Source: Eutreptiella sp. 'Long Island Sound 2002' (Eukaryota; Euglenozoa; Euglenophyceae; Eutreptiales; Eutreptiaceae). Taken from it: a DNA stretch of 64,000 nucleotides. The first letter of the stretch is position 1. Every line of letters starts with the position of its first letter. Both the position numbers and the translations under genes were made by a program. The DNA lies in NCBI GenBank assembly GCA_964036045.1, contig OZ038392.1, positions 30,879,087 through 30,943,086 of the forward strand. Direction: 5' to 3'. Positions 10,155 through 20,990 of the stretch are shown here, one piece after another. Below the pieces are notes generated by a model. That model was not told the DNA's origin. It was given only the letters and a program-made list of their open reading frames with translations, and did no database searches.

Positions 10155-13100
10155 ATGTCCCAACGGCGTCTCCGGATCCTTGCCCTCCATGGGCACGCGC
10201 AGACCTCTGAGGCCTTGAGGGCCAAGTCGGGGGCCCTGCGGTCGGAGTGCAAAAAGTTGGCAGACTTTGAATTTGTGCAGGGCCCGCACCGTGTGAACCC
10301 CTGTGACCACTCAATGGAGAACGATTTGGATCCGGGCTGGACGTGGTATTATTGGGACAAGGTGTGCTGCTCTGCTCGATGCAATGGGAAGGAGGCCACG
10401 CATGTCCGAATGTTAGACGCTAAACGGAGGAATGTAGAACAAAGAGGGCGGCCACGGGGGGGCCGACTCCGTGGGTCCTAGGACGCCAATCCCCCCCCCC
10501 CCCCCTAGGGGGCCTCCAGCCAACAGTTAGTTGCCAAAGGTGCTGCTCATAGGAGTCCATGGGCGCCAAAGGCGCCCGACGCTCCATGGGCAAATTTTGT
10601 CCATTTTGCACCCCAACACTATCCTTAAAACCAACCTTGACCCTCACGCCCACCCGGACACAGATGTGATATAGAACAGCCATCAAGGGCCCCCAGGACA
10701 TGTTTATGATATGGAACAGCCATCAGGCCTTGGGGACACGCTTCTGATATAGAACAGCCATCAAAGGTCATGAGGACACGGATATGATATAGAACAGCCA
10801 TCAAGGGCCTTGAGGACATGGATATGATATAGAACAGCCATCAAGGGCCTTGAGGACATGGATATGATATAGAAGGGCCAGGCCTTCCCTCCCTCGCAGC
10901 ACAACAGCAAGACTATGAACAGGGTTTGCCCATGCCACGCCCTGCATCCCTCATATGCATGCCCCATTCCCTGGGCAGGGGCCCCCTTGGGCATGTGTAT
11001 GTGTGTGTCTGCGTGTGTGTGACTTTGATATCTGAGTCGGTGCTGAGGTGCCATTCCCGTGGAAGCCCATGGCAAGCAGCACGCCGGCTTGACGACGATT
11101 GGGTCCGCACCAGTTTGGAGGGCAATATACCGCTTACGGTGTGTTACAGGTGTGCTGCGTACTGCTGCATCGTACTGCTTGTACCTCTGTGCTGCGTGTA
11201 CTGAGTGACTGGACCCTTGGTGCAGCGGCTTACCCCTCCAAGAAGTTAGCGATGTCAGTGAGACGTCACACCAAGGTGCTCGCTGATGGAGAGGGATGAC
11301 TTGGTTGAACCCAGGTTGCAGTGACCCCCGAGCACCAGTCGCTGAATGTGTCCTGTCTGTGTGGTGCTGTGTGTTGGGTGTGTTAGTGTCTGATCCTGGT
11401 CTGTGCTGCAGTTTGCGCTGCAGGATCTGAAGATTGCTCTGGCAAATACTCCAAGTGTGCACCCACTGTTTGTATTGTACTGTATTGTATACTACAAGAG
11501 AGTGTGTGTGCGTAGGAGAGCATCGGCATTTTTCGGTCCTTGACGCTAGTGCGAAGGGGTTAATTAGGGGGTTAGCAGGTAAGAGCTATCCTGAGGCCTG
11601 CCCTCCTCCCCCCCCCCCGCCCCACCTGCCGTGTGGCGGCGGAAGGACCCGGGCCACCGTCTCACATGGGGTCCTCCAAGGAGCGATTATGCCCAGACCA
11701 CAGGCTGTAGGCCTCCCCATCTGCGCCCTCCAGCGCGGTTGCTGGGTGTTGGGGACGGTCTGGCAGCGACGCCCCGCACTGCGCAAGTGTGATGCGCACG
11801 ATGCGCCGGCGCGCTGGGCGGGGATACCAAACATTGCTACAGTGGACAGAGCTGTAGAGAGGTTGTGTATCATAGTGAACGCTAGTGCTTTAGTTGCAAA
11901 TGATTGGGCGTCACACACACACGCGCACGGCGCGTCATCAGAAGTTACTTAAGCCCGCCGCACCACAGAGCATCTGACTCCGTGGATAAACGCAAACACG
12001 AGCATATGCACAGCCCCGCCCACGTGCCAGGTTAAATATGCCGATTGCACTACCGCCACATATGGGTCTCCCTCGTTAATAGTACTGTACTATTAACGAG
12101 GGTTCAGGACATTAAAAGCCTTCAACCCTCGTTAATATTAGGGGGCTATTTGGGCGTCTGGCCGTACTAGAGACCCATACTTTGAGATACTAGGGGCCCC
12201 TAGGGGCATCATGGTGACCCGTAGCGGAGGTTTTGAGTTCTGATTTTGTCCCCCTTTGTTGGGGACCCCCGAGAATGCAAGGGTGACGTAGCATTTCCGC
12301 CCTCTTTTGGGCTCCAATGTTCCGGTGCTATTGAGGAAACCGGGACAATCTTTGAATCCACGCTTTGTTGCGTGGTACGTGCGTATACTCTTGCATTTGC
12401 AGCAATTTTTGATTCGAAGACAGGTACGGTACCCTCCATATGGTCCGTTGGAACATGTACCTGCACATGTATGGACTGCACCTACACAGGAGGACAATGA
12501 TGATGAGGATGTTGTGGGTGATGATGATGTTTGTGCCCTTTGTTGCACCAAGTGTGACCCTGAGAAGATGTCCATGTGTGACAAGTGTGAACTGCAATAT
12601 TGTACGGATTGCATTGACACACACACACATGTGACAATGTGACTTTTCTTTGATTCTGCAACTGTGTCATGTTGTGCACACAAGTTGCGTATTCTCAATG
12701 TGTGCTTAGTTGACAATGGAACAGAGAGACAGTTTTGTGTTCTTGAGTGTGGCGACCAATGCGCTGTTCATGGCTTTTCCAGTTGTGCATGATGTGTGTT
12801 ATGTTCAGGGAAGGTAGTTTGCAACTTTCTTGAGCTGGGGCAGTTTGGGTCACCTAATTCTAAGGGCGTTTCCAAGGGGTTTGCTTGGGGGCTCTTCGGG
12901 GGGAACATAGTCTAAAAGTAGCGCGCAGTGCGCGCGCAGTGCAAAGACTCCCCCTTACAGTGCACACACACACACACAGCGCTCGCATTCATGACAGCTC
13001 TGCACAATATGTTAGTAGCCGTCTTGCAGGCCCGCAAGTTACGAGACACACAATCCCCCATGCTTTTCATGGGGTCGAGCCTCTCACAGCAGCTTCGGCA

Positions 13101-14518
13101 ATACCCGTACCACCAACTGGTGGGACCCCTCCCCAGACCGGAAGACAAAGGGTTACTTCTTTTGCGTACCCCTAAGAAGGTGGAATGGCAGTGGGAAATG
13201 CCCTTTTTGGCGGACCTGCTGCGCTGGCTGAGGGAACTGCACTGGGCCCCTGAACCAGGCACGGTGACGTTCTTGGAACTTGCACTGGACTTTGAGGAAT
13301 TTGCGCTACGCACCCTCCCACACGCTCCACAGGCAAAATTTAAGGGCACCACCCTTTCGCTGCAAGAGAGAGGCCGGGTCTTACGACTGGCAATGGCAAA
13401 TGCGCAGCGCCTGGTCACCAAAGGCCATTTGCATCCGGCGCGTGTGGTCACACGCTGCAGCTCTTTAGTTCCTTTGGGGGGGCCGGCACTCTGCGGCCTG
13501 AACTGCCGCCCTTATTTCACTTGCCGCAGTGCCATGAACATGCACGTTCAGCAGTTAGCGGCATACTGTGAGCGCACATGGGCCACCAAGGTTGGTCTCA
13601 ACAGGATACACAAACTGCGCCCGCACACACACAGGCCACGCAGAACAGCGCAGGAAGTGGAGGAGCATCGGCTACAGCGTGCACTCCAGGGGAATCTGCA
13701 GTTGGGGCTGGCCCCGCCCTCGGAGCAGACCACTTTTGCCAAAGGGGGGGGGGGCTGCTCCTCCTTTGCAGCTGATTTCTTCCCTGTGATAGGGGATGGG
13801 AAGCTCCCACAGCGCCCCTACACCGGGACACGCAGGCGCGCAAACACACACAGGGGGCCACCACCGGCGCCGCCGGCTGATCCGTCAAAGTGTGCCCAGC
13901 ACTCGGCTGACGCGTGCACGACCTGCAAGAGATTTCGGCGCACAGCTGAAGCGTGCTGTGCGCTGGGACATCACGCTGATGACCACATAGCACGCAGACC
14001 GCAACTGCAACTGTGCCCACTGCATGGCCTGCCACCGTGCCCGAGGTGCACACTCAAGCAAAGGGGAGTGCGCCACTGCTGTCAGCGGGGACACCATAAA
14101 GTGTGCACCCCAGTGCCTGCGCGCCGGAAACGCCCACTTGCTGCACATGCACAACTGCCCAACAAACGACCACGCCTGCAAGGGCCTGCACGTATCTCAA
14201 CGGGTCTGCTGAGGTCCCCACACCAACCCCCCACCCCTCCAGCCCCCAAGCGCAGGAGGCCGAAAACACCCCCCCCTCCGTCCCCACCTGCCCCAGTTCC
14301 ACGGGGGCTGGAGGAGACCGTGGCCGAGGATGTCGCCCGCCCGCTTTTCGTGACGAGGCACGGGAGAGCAAACACTCTGGATACTTAGCCAGTAAAATAC
14401 AGAGGTTCTGATTCCGCAGAAGGGAGGGAAACAACGTCACAAAGAGGCCTCAGCAGACCTGAGCCAAATGGGGCGTCCAGCCCAACGCTGCACAAGGATC
14501 CACCTCTAAAAGTACAGA

Positions 14519-14561
<43 letters not shown>

Positions 14562-17500
14562 ACGGCCCACAGAAAGTCCAAATGCGGGGCACACCCTTCC
14601 CCAAAGAAACAGAGTTCCGCTCACTGGGAGCCGGGGTCCGAACCACCAGCGAAGTTTTTTTGGGACCGCTGATTCTTAAACGGATCAGCAAAGCCTCTAC
14701 GCTCCTCGAGCGCGTGCACGGCACCCGGGGAAACTTTGAGGACCGGTGCAAAGTCGTATCCACCATGGTCAATGCCACAGGACTGCATGCATCTGAGATA
14801 GTGCCCACGGATTTGAAAAGTGTCCAGCCTTTTGAAACCAAAATCATGTGCACTATCTGGGGAAACTCCAGACCAGGCAGGGCGAAAGAAATTGTCTTTA
14901 GCATCCTGTGTGCGGGTCACAGGATCTCTCCCACCTTACTGATTCCTTACAGCAGGGCCGCCTGGCTTGCCAGGCTATGCAAAACACGGGGCCCCTCCCT
15001 CGTCACAGCGCAGTGCATTTGGGAACGAGACCAGACACACGACGGTCAGGACCCTTCGGGCGGGCGCTGCAATCATTGCATGCCTGGGGTTGGAAGCCGC
15101 AAGCAGGCTGGTGGGAGTGGTCAGTTCTAGGCTCTACCGACACACTACACCTCACCGGGGACTACAAACTCGTCAAGCACAACATAAGGGAACAACTACG
15201 CTCTCAGCCGATTACGGCACTCATTGCACGCAAACCCGGACAGTTCGCAGGCATGCATTACCACACAAACAGGCGGCTCATCAATGCCAACATTGCTTCC
15301 TTTACTTCAGAGCTAGAGCGCGCGCTCCTACGTACACTCCTGCCGGGGGCGCTCTGGACAGCAGTCCGAGCATACCAGCGAGGACTCATCATGTCGCCAC
15401 TCTGTCCTTACTGCAAAGCCACAGATGAAATTGAAGAGCACATACTATGGCATTGCACGGCCTGGGCCCAGGCACGGGACGCACACATACAACAAGTGCA
15501 CACACTCGCTACCAAAATCCCGGAGCTCCCCCCTTTCGCGGCGTGGCCCCCCTTGCCTCAAAATCAGTGGCTTAGCCCCGGACCTCCCAGCCCCCATCAA
15601 CAGGAAGGTGGAGCGGCATGATTTGCCGTTCATTTTGGCACTACACACCATGTTCGTTTCAGTGCTAGCGGCACGAAAAATACATGATCAGAACTCCCCA
15701 AAACTTTTCCCAAAGGTACGGGCGGATTCAGCCAGAGAATACCCATGCCAGCAACTGGTCGGACCCCTTCCCCGCCCCCCAGAGACACCAATTGTCTCAC
15801 TGCATAATCCCACCAATCGCACCTGGCCGTGGGAGGTGAGTTTCATCACGGACCTGTTGCGCTGGCTGAGAGCCCTGCAGTGGGCAGACGAGATAGGGGC
15901 TGTCACCTTTATTGAGTTGGCTCTGGATTTTGAGGAGTTCGCTGAGCGAATACTGCCGGCAGCCCCTCAGGCAAAATTCAGGGGACACACGTTACCCCTG
16001 CAAGAGAAAGCCCGGGTCCTCAGGTTGGCACTATGCACATTGCAACGGCTGGTCAAGTCATGCACACTGCACCCAGCCAAAGTCATCACGCGCTCAGCAA
16101 CGCTTGTCCCAATGGGGGGTCCGGCGCTGGCAGGACTTAACAAACGGCCATACCTCGCCTGCCGCTCAGCCATGATATCCCACATGGAGCAGCTGGCACG
16201 TTACTGTGAGTCCACGTGGACCCTGCACAAGCATGCACGCACACACGCGCAACGCCCGTATGTCTACCGTGTGCGGCGTACAGCCGAGGAGGTGGAAGAG
16301 GCACGCCTGCAACATGCATTGGCAGGCAGCTTGAACACGGGCCTTATGCCGTCCTCTTCGCTGTGCGCCAAGGTGGGGGGGGTCCACCACATTTGCAAGT
16401 GACCTGTTTCCGGTCATTGGGTCCGGCCGTGTACCGCAAGCGCCATATTCAGTCACAACACGCCGCAAGGCAGTGACCAACGTGCCGACACCAGTCACAC
16501 GCGCGCCACCAGTGCGCTCACTGTGCCCAGCGCACTGTTTGCCGGCATGTTCCACGTGCAAGAGGCTGAGAATCCCAGCGGCAGTGAGCTGCAGCAAAGG
16601 ACACCACACCCCAGGGCACATAGACCGGCGGCCGCTTTCGAAAGTATGCGCCCTGCATGGGCTTCCGCCCTGCCCTCGCTGCACACTCATGCAGAGAGGC
16701 GTACGGCACTGCTGCGCCCGCGGGCACCACAAAGTGTGCACGCCGGCACCAACACGCACCACGCTAGCGGCACCACCTGAAGGCCCCCGCAAACGTCAAT
16801 GCCTACGCTCTCCAGGCCCCTCACACTACCCACTAATGCGCTCACCACACATCTCACTTACACCGCCAGTCACCAAGCGACGGAGACCCACGACCCCTCC
16901 CCCCCCATCGCCTACGGCCGCCCTGCCACAAGAAGTGTCGGACAACAATGGAATGGGCGTGGCTCGCCCCCTGTTTGGACAAGGGCACGGAAGGGCAACA
17001 CAGGAAATAACATAAACAAAGCCCACACACAGAGGTTCTGACTCTGTGGAAGAGTAGGAAGGGTGCACAGCAGCCAGCCCCGCCCACATGCCGGGTTACT
17101 GGTGCACGTCCAGCTCACAGCCACATATGGGTCTCCCTCGTTAATAGTACAAAGAGCGGCCAGGACATTAAAAGCCTTCAACCCTCGTTAGTAGTACATC
17201 GCAAGAGCGGCCAGGACATTAAAAGCCTTCAACCCTCGTTAGTAGTACGCTCCCGTCGCAAGAGCGGCCACTCCCGTCGCAAGAGCGGCCAACTCCCGTC
17301 GCAAGAGCGGCCACCCCCGTCGCAAGAGCGGCCACTCCCGTCGCAAGAGCGGCCAGGACATAAATAGCCATCAACCCTCGTTAGTAGTACAGCGCACACA
17401 CACACATACACACACATACACGCGCCCATGCCATGTCTCGTCTCCTTTTGACGGTGCTCCCCAACACTTCTTTGCCCTCAACAACCCTCTTCCTGCCTCC

Positions 17501-18134
17501 CCATCAGACCGCCCCCACGGACCGCCCGGTGACGTACGACGGATACGTGGACTCGTTGCGGTTCTTGGACACCGTCTTCCGGGACAAGGGCCCCTTTGAC
17601 GGAGTGCTGGGCTTTTCCATGGGTTCCACCATCGTGGCCGCGCTGTGCCACATCGCGCAGCAGCGCGCGCTGCAGAGCCCCGACTCTGCCCCTGCCCCTG
17701 CTGCCCCCGGGGCCGATGCTGATGAGCCGACACTGAACGCCACCCCGAGTGCTGACCCCAGCCCCGTGACCCCCAGCCCCGCACACCCTCCTGGCGAGCT
17801 CCCCCTGGCCCCGCCCGGCAACGGCCTGGACCCCGGCCACTACCCGCACATCGCCTTCGGCTTCGCCTGCCTCTTCAGTGGGCTGGTGCCGCGTGACGTC
17901 AACTTGAAGGCCGCCCTGACGGCGGCGCCCCTGCACACCCCCTCGTTCCACTGCTGGGGCACGGGGGACAACATCGTGGTGCCGGAGCGCAGCGCCGCCT
18001 GCGCGGGGCTGTTCACAGACCCCGTCGTGGTCACGCACGACGGCGGGCACCTGCTGCCGTCCGCCGGGCCCGTGCGGAAGGGGCTGAAGGCGTTCCTGCA
18101 GGGGCGACTTGCGGCGCTGCAGCCGCAGGGCTGA
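10155..18134 (+). CDS. FSH1-type serine hydrolase (alpha/beta hydrolase), 2 exons
   Basis: Exon 1 is 10155-10361 and exon 2 is 17508-18134; the joined protein has 277 residues. The start ATG sits in CCACCATGTC, a near-optimal context. The donor AAG|GTGTGC and acceptor CCATCAG|ACC are both phase 0. Exon 1 gives RILALHGHAQTSEALRAKSG, the classic FSH1 N-terminus, and WTWYYWDK. Exon 2 gives GPFDGVLGFSMGS with nucleophile Ser106 (GFSMG, 104-108), Asp223 (GTGDNIVVPE) and His250 (THDGGHLLPS), so the catalytic triad is complete. Residues about 127-178 are a Pro/Ala-rich insertion between core elements, longer than usual. FSH1 proteins are small cytosolic hydrolases, mostly esterase or thioesterase-like; the substrate cannot be read here. 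The 7146-nt intron holds a 40-bp tandem repeat, a Harbinger element and LINE pieces, all compatible with splicing because both exon frames are intact. Confidence 0.87.
10660..10875. repeat. 40-bp tandem repeat in FSH1 intron
   Basis: About six units of 40 bp. Each contains TGATATAGAACAGCCATCAA followed by GGGCCTTGAGGACATGGATA; the last complete copies are nearly identical and the first are diverged. The core AGGACAT...AGCCATCAA also occurs in the LINE-associated repeats at 17120-17392, suggesting common origin. The array lies about 300 nt after the splice donor. Confidence 0.85.
11950..12045 (+). mobile_element. LINE 3'-tail remnant (third copy)
   Basis: CAGAGCATCTGACTCCGTGG followed by CAGCCCCGCCCACGTGCCAGG matches the 3' tail of the LINE copy ending near 17090 (GAGGTTCTGACTCTGTGG; CAGCCCCGCCCACATGCCGGG). 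A CA-rich run lies just upstream at 11912-11928. No coding sequence remains, as expected of a heavily 5'-truncated LINE copy. Confidence 0.5.
12070..12102. repeat. 33-bp perfect palindrome
   Basis: Arms CCCTCGTTAATAGTAC and GTACTATTAACGAGGG around a single T. The half-site CCCTCGTTAATAGTAC recurs singly near 17133, and the variant CCCTCGTTAGTAGTAC recurs three times in the tandem array at 17120-17392. Here one repeat unit has been joined head-to-head to another. It is followed by AGGACATTAAAAGCCTTCAA and another CCCTCGTTAATA half-site ending at the Harbinger element. Confidence 0.85.
12141..12954 (+). mobile_element. PIF/Harbinger-like element 3 (TSD TTA)
   Basis: An 814-bp element with TTA at 12138-12140 and 12955-12957. 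The left end starts GGGGGCTATTTGGGCG and lacks the GC cassette present in its relatives. The right end has the complete AGT-form cassette (GCGCGCAGTGC twice, 12921-12942), then AAAGACTCCCCC. It sits in the LINE-tail repeat inside the FSH1 intron and encodes the C-terminal part of a transposase. Confidence 0.75.
12307..12642 (+). pseudogene. Transposase C-terminus with Cys/His zinc module, copy 1
   Basis: An uninterrupted frame of 111 codons ending at TGA 12640-12642. It starts inside homology (VPVLLRKPGQSLNPRFVAWY), continues with QVRYPPYGPLEHVPAHVW, then an acidic Asp/Glu run, and ends with VCALCCTKC...SMCDKCELQYCTDCIDTHTH. The terminal module fits C-x2-C ... C-x2-C-x4-C-x2-C-x-D-T-H-T-H. 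It has three relatives at 47866-47996, 49602-49748 and 49950-50129. PiggyBac transposases end in a comparable Cys-rich domain, but these elements have 3-bp duplications and a DDE_Tnp_4-like core, so the module is most likely the tail of this Harbinger-like transposase. Confidence 0.55.
12962..12978. repeat. Short (CA)n at LINE copy 1 junction
   Basis: CACACACACACACA lies directly between the right target duplication of Harbinger element 3 and the first codons homologous to the LINE ORF. The second LINE copy also starts right after a (CA)n run, at 14519-14559. Confidence 0.7.
12991..14388 (+). pseudogene. LINE ORF2 C-terminal part, copy 1 (5'-truncated)
   Basis: An open frame of about 466 codons, starting within the protein and ending at TAG 14386-14388. 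It aligns along its length with 15620-17015. Segments include HNMLVAVLQARKLRD, PYHQLVGPLPRPE, FLADLLRWLRELHWAPEPG and TFLELALDFEEFA, a pattern I associate with C-termini of dinoflagellate and algal LINE polyproteins. A Cys/His-rich block follows (CTTCKRF; CPLHGLPPCPRCTL, then QRGVRHCCQRGHHKVCTP), then a Pro-rich basic tail (PKRRRPKTPPPPSPP). No RT or endonuclease is present in this copy. The frame has no internal stops, so it is young or under constraint. It lies in the sense orientation in the FSH1 intron. Confidence 0.7.
14519..14559. repeat. (CA)20 microsatellite
   Basis: Uninterrupted CA dinucleotides. It separates the tail of LINE copy 1 from the 5' boundary of LINE copy 2. Confidence 0.95.
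14560..17090 (+). pseudogene. LINE copy 2: RT thumb, zinc region and C-terminal domain, frameshifted
   Basis: Reads through four frames in order. From about 14582 the end of a reverse transcriptase is visible (LERVHGTRGNFEDRCKVV, CTIWGNSRPGRAKEIVFSIL, GHRISPTLLIPYSRAAWLAR). From about 15000 to 15620 comes a linker with LERALLRTLLPGALWTAVRA and a zinc-knuckle CPYCKATDEIEEHILWHCTAW. From about 15615 to 16375 is the LPFILALHTMFVSVLAARKI domain shared with copy 1. From about 16475 to 17015 is the Cys/His and KRRRPTTPPPPSP tail. At least three frameshifts make it a pseudogene. The tail continues as AGAGGTTCTGACTCTGTGG and CAGCCCCGCCCACATGCC, matching the remnants near 14400 and 11960. Confidence 0.75.
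17120..17392. repeat. Compound tandem repeat after LINE tail
   Basis: Two kinds of unit are interleaved. One is AGGACATTAAAAGCCTTCAA followed by CCCTCGTTAGTAGTAC, three copies including a final variant AGGACATAAATAGCCATCAA. The other is a 20-21 bp unit CTCCCGTCGCAAGAGCGGCC, five copies at about 17250-17355. The array ends in CA-rich sequence about 85 bp before the acceptor of FSH1 exon 2. It may be a terminal-repeat tail of the LINE or a host minisatellite seeded by it. Confidence 0.8.
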
Positions 18135-20990
18135 GGGGGCACGGGGCATGCCATTTGGGTTCTCCACCGGCACGCGCAGAGAGCGGTGACGCGGTCCTGA
18201 AGCAGCAGAGCGCAGGGCGCACGTGCGGACACGGGGCCGTCGCAGCGGTATCCGCTTTGGCCCGACAACACCCGCCATGCAAAGGACTAATGGGCCCCAC
18301 AGAGCGCATTTCTGACCTCAAACTCACGCATCTGAGGCAGACAAACCAGGAAACCCGACCAGCCCCCCAACTCTGACACCGAGGATGACTGCTGCTGTCG
18401 CCCGCGCGCAGGGGCCGGCACGCCCTCCTGGTCGCAGACAACGCCGTTGCGGCGAAGCCTTCCATGCCGCCGCTGGCGGGTTTTGTGCGGATCCAGAGGG
18501 GCGGTCGGCGGCTGACGCGGTTGTGATGGCCGGCGCTGGCTGCATCACGCAATGCCCGTGCAATACTGCGGAGCCCAAGGATGGCTGCTGTTGAAGGCGT
18601 TGCCAGTCACTTTGCAGTGCCCTCACACTGTCGAGCCTGCTTCCCACAAAGCCGCATCTGGGCGATGGCCGGCTTTCTGGCATAGACCGACGCAGGCACC
18701 CAAACTGGAGCAGCATGACCTGTGTGAACCGGAGATGGCACCCTCCCGGAGTGTGTTTCAGGGCCCGGGACCCATTTCCGGGCTCCTTACATGTCTTGCT
18801 GGTGGGCCCCTGGGCCAAGGTGGGCCCCTGGGCCAAGGTGCTGCCAAAAGAGGCAGAAGAGCAATCGTGTTTGGTACGGACGCAGGTGGTGCCCATGGCG
18901 CCTGCAGGCGCCCTATGCGCGCAGCACAAGGCCACGTGGCTCAGCCGTCAGAGCACAAGGCGCCTGATCAAGAGGTGGCGAGTTCGAATCGATGGGGCAT
19001 ACCAAATACCGCTTTGCTGTCCGGGGCACAGTGGTGTCCTCGGCGACCCCGCGAGCCGGACGGGCCTTGGAAAGGATTGCTGGTGCCTGGGAGATCGCCC
19101 AGGCGGCAGGCTGTCTTTCCTTCTCCTGGGGTCCTTGCCAGTTTCCGCCTTCAACCTTCACAACGGGACTGGTCTACTGGGCCATCCTTGAGCATCTTCA
19201 CGGTCAGTGGGTGCTCTTGCACATCGGCTGCAACCGCCTGCAGACCCAGAAGTATTGGGTGAATCGATGTAAGGCACCTCTCTTCGATGGAAAAACCCTA
19301 TGGTGAGGGCGGGGGGGGGGCAAATGTCTATTCGCCGTACCGAGCTACTGCTAGCGATCGGTCAGGTTATCCGACCTCACATTCTCAATGCTGAGCCGGC
19401 CCCGGTCTTCCTTACCATCCCTTGCAATAAGGGGTGGGGAGGTTATCAGATATCGTAAGAGAAGGGCTAGGTGTCAGAGTGCACAATAGAATGTATCAGT
19501 GGTGTGTCATTAGATATGAGAGCATTCATCTGGACACCCATTGTGCCCTGTGGCTGTCTCTGACCCTCTTCATAGCTAAGTGCCCGCAATACACAAATTC
19601 CAGTGTTCTGCTGATGCATTCCGCAGAGGTTCGGTAACCGATCCTCTCAACGCGAAAGCGTATCGTAACGAGTTTGGGCGGCGATAGACAAGGGTCGGGG
19701 TGTTGAGCCATCACAAGTGTGTCTTGAGAACTCCTTCTTCTCTATTGCTACCCTCCAGGGCTGGCTTTGTTGGGCTGTGCTGTATCCCAGGCAGCAGTGA
19801 GTAATTGATTGCATCAGGCAGGAACACCGCCACGTTCATTCCGCAGAGGTGGGACTGGATCTTGGGAGTCTGCTCTTCCATACAACAGATGTGCACCTAT
19901 TGTTTTCATGTTTTCACGATGACCTGCAATTGGATGTTCCAGCCAAAGTCAAACAGGGAATATTTTTCGCGTGGTACAAGAGGTTGCGAGACGCTTGGCT
20001 CCTCCTTTTACACATCCAACAGCAGTGCGACTCTAGGGAAGCAGAAGTGAGATGGTCCACCGGCCCTTACATTGAGCAGGTGACCTTGTTTCCTTTTTAC
20101 AAGCGGTCAGTATAACGGCGGAACGGGGCCCAACCAACCCACCCTCCCCCGGTGCCATCGTCCCCACCCCCGCAGCCCACAGGACCAGTGTCCCCGGCCA
20201 GGGTAAGGTCATCATCTCAGGGGGGACTAGACTTAGAGTCCCCACTCGGCGAAAGCGAGGCGTCGACCGTCATCTAGGGCAGGTCATCGGACTCCTCGGT
20301 ATACTCGCCGCCTATGGTGCGCATTGAGGACTTCCCGCTGCGAACCCCACCTGGCTGCACCCGCTGCTCCCCTCTTCACGCACCCAGGTAGTTAGCCCGC
20401 TTCCGGACACACCGCTAAGTAGTGTGGAGTGCAGCAAATGCTGAAACGGTCATGGGCAACACCCCCCCCCCCCCAGCCCTTTGCAGCCCCTCCCAGCACA
20501 AGAGCCCCTGTGACCGCCCGCCCCATCTGCCTGCCCTGACCTGACCCGACACACACACACACGCACAAACACACACAAGCACGCACGCATAGGCGAGCAC
20601 ACCCACACTAGCGAACAACTAGCCACAAAGCTCCTGTTGTTTGAACCCGCAGATTGTTATTGTGCAATGCATTCCCTATGTGTGGGCTCTGCCTATTGTT
20701 AACTGCAGATCCATTCCCTGCTGCTCGCGGTTGAAGGATCGTGTGTAACTGGACCAAGCCATGTGAGGGTTTCTGCAGCTTTGGTTGAAAAAATAGAAAA
20801 ATCTTGACTTCTTTGTCCCCCTTTTCAGCAACTTATTTGAGCACCATTTGAGCAACTTGTTGAATGAATGCTTGAGTATTTGTGCAGAAATGGGGGGGGG
20901 GGGGGTTCTACCAACCTTTGATGCCTTGGTACCGTATGAGCACAGCAATACTTCCATATCATGCCTATTCTCCCCGGTGTAGTCCTTATT
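18135..20990. other. Spacer after FSH1 gene; weak coding-like patches only
   Basis: No gene is supported. A small frame at 18385-18594 is GC-rich but featureless. A 19-bp unit (GGTGGGCCCCTGGGCCAAG) is duplicated in tandem at about 18806-18842. Between about 20150 and 20395 the frame reads VSPARVRSSSQGGLDLESPL, a TAG, then SSDSSVYSPPMVRIEDFPLR, ending at a donor-like CCCAG|GTAGTT. This could be a decayed or unlisted exon but has no recognisable domain. A C13 run and CA-rich DNA lie at 20460-20590, and a G14 run at 20892-20905. Confidence 0.35.
18930..19003 (+). repeat. tRNA-like (SINE-head-like) segment
   Basis: A D-arm can be drawn (GCTC AGCCGTCA GAGC) and a B-box-like GAGTTCGAATC lies at 18980-18990 at proper spacing. 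The anticodon stem does not pair and the T-stem is poor, so this is not a functional tRNA; a tRNA-derived SINE head or chance is more likely. Confidence 0.25.

Noticed and set aside
18552-19262. 236-codon + frame after the FSH1 gene
   Set aside because: No domain, competing frames of equal length, and no GC3 signature like that of the supported exons.
19312-19700. Possible rRNA or organellar fragment
   Set aside because: Some stem-like patches, but no recognisable conserved rRNA core sequence.
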